From Fimbriiglobus sp. (GTDB lineage Bacteria > Planctomycetota > Planctomycetia > Gemmatales > Gemmataceae): DNA of 35,999 nt. Made by a program: the position numbers and the translations under genes. Every line of letters begins with the position of its first letter. Position 1 is the first letter of the stretch. The stretch spans positions 1 to 35,999 of the forward strand of contig JANYHV010000426.1 of NCBI GenBank assembly GCA_025362195.1. The letters run 5' to 3'. A model generated the notes under the pieces. It saw only the letters and a program-made list of their open reading frames with translations. It did no database searches and was not told the DNA's origin. This document shows, piece after piece, positions 31,549-35,999 of this stretch.

Positions 31549-32823
31549 CTACGCGCCGGCGGCAGAACTTGCGCCGGCCGGCACCAGCCGTTCCAACTCG
31601 GCGACGACGAGGGGGAGCGGGTCCGGGTCGGCGGCGGCGCGGCGGGCCGACTCGGCCGCGGCCCGGCCGACCGCGGCGTCGGCCAGGAGCGCTTGCAGGG
31701 CGGCGGCGACGTTGCCCGGGGTGAACTTCGCCGGCCAGAGGGTGCGGGCGACGCCGAGGCGGTCCAGTCGGGCGGCGTTGTCCGGCTGGTCGAAGGCCAT
31801 CGGCATGACGAGTTGCCGCACCCCGGCCGCGAGGGCCTGGGCGCTCGTGCCGATGCCGCCGTGGTGGATCAGCGCACTACAGCGCGGCAGGACGGCGCTG
31901 AACGGGGCGTAGTCCGCGTGGGCGACGGTGGCCGGCAGGTCGGTCGGGATTTGGTCGCCGGACTTGGCCAGGATCAGGCCGCGCAAACCGGTCCGGCGGA
32001 AGGCTTCGACGGCGGCCGCGAAGTACGGCTTGCCCGCCCGCATCGCCGTGCCGAAGCTCACGGCCACCGGCGGCGGCCCGGCCCGCAAGAACGCCTCGAC
32101 GGCCGGCGGGGTCGGCCGCTCCGCCTGGTCGTACTTGACGAACCCGACGTGCCGGAGGTGCGCGGGGTAGTCCGGGGCGTCCGCGTACCACTGCGGGAAG
32201 AAGGCCAGGACGCGCACCGGCGAGTGCCGCCACGGGCCGAACACCCGGCGGATCCGCGGCAGCCCGGCCTCGGCCCGCAGGCGGTTCACGGCCGGGGCCA
32301 TCAGCGGGTCCAGCACGAGCCGGTCGCCGGCCCAGTACAGCGCCCGGCGGAACCAGTGCGGCCACCACTCGCGCACCCGCAGCGTGCCCAGCCGCGGCGG
32401 GTTGATGACGCTCAGAATCGCCGCCGGCTGGAGGTGGACGCTGACGAACGGCACGCCGAGCGCGTCCTGGGCGATCCGCCCGCTCAGCCCGAGCGACCCG
32501 CCGACGACCACCGTGTTCCCGGGTTCGATGGCGGCCAGGAGTTGGGCGTGCCCGTCGCGCAGCATCCGCTCGAACCGCGGCGGGCCGAACAGCACCCGCA
32601 TCGACCGCGACGGGTGCCACAAGTCGGGGTCGTGCGTCAGCGCGTGGTAGTCCTCGGCCGTGCCGGTCGGCGCGAAGGCGAACCCGTGCCGGTCGGCCAG
32701 TTCGCGGAACGGCTCGGCCGTAATGAGCGTGACGGCGTGGCCCCGGTCGCGCATGGCCCGGCCGACGGCGACGAACGGGTGGACGTCGCCGTGGCTGCCG
32801 ACCGGGCACAAGATGACGCGCAT
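31549..32823 (-). CDS. UGT-like glycosyltransferase (GT1 family)
   Basis: The 424-residue protein is a GT-B enzyme. The N-terminal domain begins MRVILCPVGSHGDVHPFVAV, where the H of GSHGDVHP is near the catalytic base position. The C-terminal donor-binding domain has VSFGTAMRAGKPYF, then CSALIHHGGIGTSAQALAAG, the H-x-G-x-G/x-G-T motif of UDP/TDP-sugar transferases, and MPMAFDQPDNAARLDRLGV. The arrangement resembles enzymes glycosylating lipids, sterols or polyketides. The acceptor is unknown. It lies between a thioredoxin-like gene (25 bases upstream) and uspA. Confidence 0.9.
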   Translation of the reverse strand: MRVILCPVGSHGDVHPFVAVGRAMRDRGHAVTLITAEPFRELADRHGFAFAPTGTAEDYHALTHDPDLWHPSRSMRVLFGPPRFERMLRDGHAQLLAAIEPGNTVVVGGSLGLSGRIAQDALGVPFVSVHLQPAAILSVINPPRLGTLRVREWWPHWFRRALYWAGDRLVLDPLMAPAVNRLRAEAGLPRIRRVFGPWRHSPVRVLAFFPQWYADAPDYPAHLRHVGFVKYDQAERPTPPAVEAFLRAGPPPVAVSFGTAMRAGKPYFAAAVEAFRRTGLRGLILAKSGDQIPTDLPATVAHADYAPFSAVLPRCSALIHHGGIGTSAQALAAGVRQLVMPMAFDQPDNAARLDRLGVARTLWPAKFTPGNVAAALQALLADAAVGRAAAESARRAAADPDPLPLVVAELERLVPAGASSAAGA

Positions 32824-32848
32824 CCGCGAGACTCCCGGACGCCGCGGG

Positions 32849-33697
32849 TCAATACAGCTTGGACCGCAGCTTGTCGCGGTACTCGTCGGACATCTCGCTG
32901 CGGACGCCGATGATGTTGAACACGCTGACCATGACCTCGCGGATCGCCCCGCCGGCGAGGGCCTTGTCGAGGTCGGCCCCGGTGAGCAGGGTTTCGAGCG
33001 CTTGCTCGTACTCCCCCTGGGCGGCCAGGATCGTGCCGACTTTCAAGTACCGCTCGGCCGTCTCGTGGTCGCTCAGGGCCTCGGTCAGGTCGGCGTCGGC
33101 GTGCGGGGTTTCGCGCAACGTCAGGACGCGGCGGAGGCGGTCGGCCTCCTCGGCGAACTCGCCCGACTCGATGCCGTGCAGCAGGGTCGCCGACTCCGCG
33201 GGCGACTCGGCGAGTTCGATCAGCAGCGACGCCAGGGCGACGCGCGGGGCTTCGGCGGCCGGGGCTTTGGCGACGACCTCGCGGAGCGCCGTCTTACCCG
33301 CCTCGGGGTCGCCGACTGCGAGTTGCACGGCGGCGAGCAGTTCGACCTCGGCCGGGCTGGGGTTCAGGTGGGCGACGAACTCGTCGAGTTCGGCCTCGGC
33401 GAGCATCCCGGCGAAGTGGTCGATGACCTTGCCGTCCTTGATCGCGTACACGGCCGGGATGCCGCTGACCTGGAACTGCTCGGCGAGTTCCGGGTTCTCG
33501 TCCACGTTGACTTTCGCCAGCGTGAACGCGCCCTGCCCGGCTTCGGCGCGGGCTTCGAGCGCCGGCCCGAGTTGGCGGCACGGGGCGCACCACGGTGCCC
33601 AGAAGTCCAGCACGACCGGGGCCACGGCCGACCCGTCGATGACCGCGGCGCGGAAGTTCTCGGCGGTCACGTCCACCACAAATTGCGAGTTCGCCAT
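32849..33697 (-). CDS. Thioredoxin-TPR protein, CnoX/YbbN type
   Basis: The 282-residue protein begins with a thioredoxin domain (about residues 1-110). The active site is WCAPC (Cys37, Cys40), and the cis-Pro is in VSGIPAVYAIKDG. A helical TPR-like C-terminal region follows, with repeats such as QLAVGDPEAGKTALREVVAK and KVGTILAAQGEYEQALETLL. Length and layout match YbbN (CnoX), a chaperone-linked thioredoxin that protects proteins from oxidation. E. coli YbbN has a non-standard active site, whereas this one has a normal redox pair. No signal peptide is present. The start at 33697 gives the usual MANSQFVVDVT opening; the longer frame is not needed. Confidence 0.92.
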   Translation of the reverse strand: MANSQFVVDVTAENFRAAVIDGSAVAPVVLDFWAPWCAPCRQLGPALEARAEAGQGAFTLAKVNVDENPELAEQFQVSGIPAVYAIKDGKVIDHFAGMLAEAELDEFVAHLNPSPAEVELLAAVQLAVGDPEAGKTALREVVAKAPAAEAPRVALASLLIELAESPAESATLLHGIESGEFAEEADRLRRVLTLRETPHADADLTEALSDHETAERYLKVGTILAAQGEYEQALETLLTGADLDKALAGGAIREVMVSVFNIIGVRSEMSDEYRDKLRSKLY

Positions 33698-33803
33698 GAA
33701 CGCCGTCCCGGGGGGAGAGTAGGAGTGTGGCGGCATTCTACGGAGTGCCGGTCCGTACAACAGGAGTCCCCGACGCCCCCCTCGCCCGCCGGACCCGCGC
33801 CCG

Positions 33804-34592
33804 ATGCCGACCGACCCGACGACCCTGGTCACCCTCGCCGCGTCGGCGTTCGCCGCCGGGGCGTTGAACTCGATCGCCGGCGGCGGCACCCTGCTCACCT
33901 TCCCCGCGCTGTTCGCCGTGATCGGCCCGGCGGCGGCGAACGTGACCAGTACCATCGCGCTGCTGCCGGGGTCGTTCGCCGGGGTCTGGGGCTACCGCCG
34001 TGAGCTGGCGGGGGCACGCCGCTTCCTGGTGCAGATGCTCCCGCCGAGTCTCGCCGGCGGCCTGTGCGGCTCGCTGCTGATGGTGGCGTACCCCGAAGAC
34101 TTCGGCCGCCTCGTGCCCTGGCTCATCCTCACCGCCGCGACGCTCTTCCTGCTGCAACAGCCGATCAACCGGTACCTGCGGAAGCGCCGCGCCGACGACA
34201 CCCCGCACCCCCCGGCGACCGGCGTCAAGCTCGCGGCGCTGATCGGCTTCCAGTTCCTCACCGCGACCTACGGCGGGTACTTCGGCGCGGGCATCGGCAT
34301 CCTGATGCTCAGTGCCCTCGGCTTCATGGGCGTGGGCGACATCCACCGCATGAACGCGGTGAAGACGTGCCTCGCGGCGGCGATCAACGCCGCGAGCGTG
34401 GTGGTGTTCGTCCGCGACGGACTCGTGAACTGGGACTACGCGGGGCCGATGGTGGTGGCCGCGATCCTCGGCGGCTACGCCGGCGCGCGGGTCGCGCGCC
34501 GGTTGCCGGCGAGTTACGTTCGGTACGCGGTCATCGCGATCGGCTTCGGGCTGGCCGCGTTCTACTTCATCAAGACGTACGCGCTGACGTGA
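33804..34592 (+). CDS. TauE/SafE-family membrane permease
   Basis: The 262-residue protein has about seven to eight membrane helices. Its two-fold repeated family motif is visible: ALNSIAGGGTLLTFPALFAV near residue 20-39 (A-G-x-x-N-x-x-A-G-G-G-x-x-x-x-P), and later YGGYFGAGIGILMLSALGFM near 153-172 (Y-G-G-Y-F-G-A-G-x-G). In the family such proteins are thought to export sulfite, sulfoacetate or related anions. The actual substrate is unknown. The 3' end overlaps the convergent P-type ATPase by 23 bases. Confidence 0.92.
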   Translation: MPTDPTTLVTLAASAFAAGALNSIAGGGTLLTFPALFAVIGPAAANVTSTIALLPGSFAGVWGYRRELAGARRFLVQMLPPSLAGGLCGSLLMVAYPEDFGRLVPWLILTAATLFLLQQPINRYLRKRRADDTPHPPATGVKLAALIGFQFLTATYGGYFGAGIGILMLSALGFMGVGDIHRMNAVKTCLAAAINAASVVVFVRDGLVNWDYAGPMVVAAILGGYAGARVARRLPASYVRYAVIAIGFGLAAFYFIKTYALT

Positions 34593-35999
34593 CCTTCCGC
34601 CACTTCGGCACGAACCCGATCGCGAGCAGGCGCTCCGCGAAGCCCGTGCCGAGCAGCATCCCGGCGAGCATCCCCGCCGTCATCCCGGCGAAGCCGGCCG
34701 CGACCGCCGCTGTCATACTCAGAATCGGGAACTGTGCCGCACACCACCCGCCGGCGGTCATGCCGAGCACCATGCCGCCGTTCCCGCCGGTGTACATCGC
34801 GACCATGTGGTGCCCGCGCGGTGCCGGGCAGCGGCCGAACCACCTCATCGCGACGTTCGCGAACGCGAGCATCCCGACCCACATCCACGGCTTCATCACG
34901 CCGCCGCGCATGGCTTCGACGCACGCGCAACACCCGCCGTCGGGCAGCGCGGCGAAGCCGTTGTCGGCCCACCACCCGAGTAGCATTCCGAGGTTGCCGA
35001 GCGTGAGCATTCCGTAGCACATGTCCAGCCAGTGCGGGACCGCGTAGCGGTGCCACGCGACCGCCAGCGCTGCTCCAACGAGCGCGAACGTACTCAGGAG
35101 GAGCGCCGCGGAAGCCGGTTCGCGCAGCGACGCGAGCAGCAGGAGGAAGGTGAACGCTTGAAGGAAGAACGCGAGGGCGTGCGCGACCGCAAGACCTACC
35201 CCCCCAACCCCCCTCCCTGAAGGGAAGGGGGAGGAGGACAACCGCTCGGTGGCACTCGCGGCTCGTCCGGACGCGTCGCGCGCCGACTCCCCCTTCCCTT
35301 CAGGGAGGGGGGCCGGGGGGATAGGTCGCCTTTGCCCCACCCGCGTTGACGAGAAGATTAGCGTGAGGCTCGACACCACCATTAGTACCGCGGCGACGAC
35401 CGGGTGAAGCACGCCGCACGCGGCGAGCGTCATGCCCACGAGGTTGTAGCACAGCGCGCGACACAGATTCCGGCGCACCGCCCGCACCGCGTCGCGACTG
35501 AGTTCCACAGCCCAGGGAAGCGCGCGGAGGTCGCCGTGGTACAGCGTGACCGCAGCCGCGCTGACCGCGAGGTCGGTGCCGCTCGACAGCGCGACGCCGA
35601 CGTGCGCCGCCGCGAGTGCGGAGGCGTCGTTGATGCCGTCCCCGACGAACAGCGGCTTCGCGCCGTCGGCCTTCGCGGCTTCCACGGCCGCACGCTTGTC
35701 GTCCGGCAGAAGCCCGCCGCGTGCCGGCGGGAGGCCGAGCGCCTCGGCGCGGCCGGTCGCGTCCCCGGTCAGCACTTCGACCGGCAGGCCGAGTTGCGCG
35801 AAGTGTGCGAGCGCCTGCGGGGTGGAGTCGCGCAGGCGCTCCGTCACCGTCGCGACCGCCGCGAGTACGCCATCGACTGCGACGTGAACACGATGCGACC
35901 CCACCCCCCGGCCCCCTCCCCCAAGGGGAGAGGGGGAGCAAAACGGCGACGTTCCGGCTCCCCCTTCCTTCTTAGGGAAGGGGGTTGGGGGGTTAGGTT
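34570..35999 (-). CDS. Heavy-metal P-type ATPase with C-terminal membrane extension (5'-truncated by window edge)
   Basis: The frame is open from the window edge to the stop at 34570, giving 475 visible residues. The metal-binding N-terminus, the first helices and the DKTGT site lie outside. Present are VAVDGVLAA, VEVLTGDATGRAEAL and KPLFVGDGINDASALAAAHV (hinge Asp pair), followed by the last membrane pair (NLCRALCYNLVGMTLAACGV and so on), typical of CopA/ZntA-type pumps. A GTG at 35904 could be misread as the start, but the motif order shows the protein begins further upstream. After the last ATPase helix come repeat-encoded peptide, then six or so extra helices with CCAC, RGHHM and many Met, not seen in ordinary pumps. 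Two inverted-repeat elements are read through in frame. Confidence 0.82.
   Translation of the reverse strand, partial: PNPPTPFPKKEGGAGTSPFCSPSPLGGGGRGVGSHRVHVAVDGVLAAVATVTERLRDSTPQALAHFAQLGLPVEVLTGDATGRAEALGLPPARGGLLPDDKRAAVEAAKADGAKPLFVGDGINDASALAAAHVGVALSSGTDLAVSAAAVTLYHGDLRALPWAVELSRDAVRAVRRNLCRALCYNLVGMTLAACGVLHPVVAAVLMVVSSLTLIFSSTRVGQRRPIPPAPLPEGKGESARDASGRAASATERLSSSPFPSGRGVGGVGLAVAHALAFFLQAFTFLLLLASLREPASAALLLSTFALVGAALAVAWHRYAVPHWLDMCYGMLTLGNLGMLLGWWADNGFAALPDGGCCACVEAMRGGVMKPWMWVGMLAFANVAMRWFGRCPAPRGHHMVAMYTGGNGGMVLGMTAGGWCAAQFPILSMTAAVAAGFAGMTAGMLAGMLLGTGFAERLLAIGFVPKWRKVTSARTS
35194..35326. mobile_element. MITE-like inverted-repeat element 1, inside the P-type ATPase gene
   Basis: Left arm 35194-35233 and right arm 35287-35326 are inverted 40-base repeats with about 36 of 40 matches around a 53-base centre. 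Each arm begins ACCTA(C/T)CCCC and includes the palindrome CCCTTCCCTTCAGGGAGGGG. No transposase is encoded. On the minus strand it is read as PPAPLPEGKGE, a linker, then SPFPSGRGVGGVG, without a stop. No clear target duplication is visible. Confidence 0.75.
35898..35999. mobile_element. MITE-like inverted-repeat element 2, inside the P-type ATPase gene
   Basis: Arms at 35898-35938 and 35958-35999 are inverted, C/G-rich and clearly related to the arms of element 1 (for example CCCCTTCCTTCTTAGGGAAG and GGGGGTTGGGGGGTTAGG), with a 19-base centre. It reaches the window edge. On the minus strand it reads PNPPTPFPKKEGG, then SPSPLGEGAGGGVG, in frame with the ATPase just before VHVAVDG. Confidence 0.7.

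Noticed and set aside
35898-35904. GTG at 35904 as the true start of the P-type ATPase
   Set aside because: The frame stays open upstream to the window edge, and the visible part begins in the middle of the nucleotide-binding region, so the gene must start further out.

Overview
This is a gene-dense, very GC-rich window (roughly 70 % G+C by eye). It carries about 35 protein genes, no rRNA, tRNA or CRISPR that I can see, and no gene-free stretch above 300 bases. It looks like a planctomycete, most likely of the Gemmata group. The reasons are a Ser/Thr kinase with the planctomycete-style lead-in before its catalytic domain, a compact exosortase/EpsI locus, many small secreted or unrecognised proteins, and several families of word-like intergenic repeats. 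The assignment is inference; no rRNA is present to test it.

Layout. 1-4.0 kb: a polytopic membrane protein cut by the left edge, a Mog/MoaB molybdopterin protein, an iron-dependent alcohol dehydrogenase and a small Gly/Cys-rich secreted protein. 4.2-5.2 kb: two small proteins of unknown role. 5.2-9.4 kb, minus strand: a tight operon read HAD phosphatase > RidA > truA > aroA > YhaM-type exonuclease, with the first four genes joined by 4-base stop/start overlaps. 9.4-9.7 kb: tandem and inverted repeats. 9.7-13.7 kb: a DnaA-family initiator, a GNAT protein, a ribbon-helix-helix protein with several CxxC knuckles, and a tyrosine-phosphatase-like protein. 13.9-16.1 kb: a YchF-family P-loop protein facing a Gfo/Idh/MocA dehydrogenase.

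16.3-22.2 kb, plus strand: an exosortase/exopolysaccharide cluster (exosortase, fused Wzz/BY-kinase-like protein, EpsI, initiating sugar transferase, family 2 glycosyltransferase). 22.2-28.0 kb: a DUF2252 protein followed by a signalling island. The island has a sigma-54 activator/response regulator divergent from a Ser/Thr kinase-receiver-HD-GYP fusion, and a near-consensus sigma-54 promoter lies in front of the fusion gene. A histidine-kinase-like protein lies just beyond, end to end with the fusion gene. 28.0-36.0 kb: a DapA-family aldolase, a STAND/ORC-like ATPase of lower GC, a small membrane protein, UspA, a UGT-like glycosyltransferase, a CnoX/YbbN-type thioredoxin, a TauE/SafE permease, and a heavy-metal P-type ATPase cut by the right edge.

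Best leads: (1) two inverted-repeat (MITE-like) elements sit inside the P-type ATPase gene and both are read through in frame; (2) the sigma-54 activator/promoter/kinase-REC-HD-GYP circuit, in which several partners have degenerate catalytic residues; (3) heptamer-unit arrays capped by a 9-base palindrome at three sites; (4) a DnaA whose DNA-contact residues differ from the classical set.
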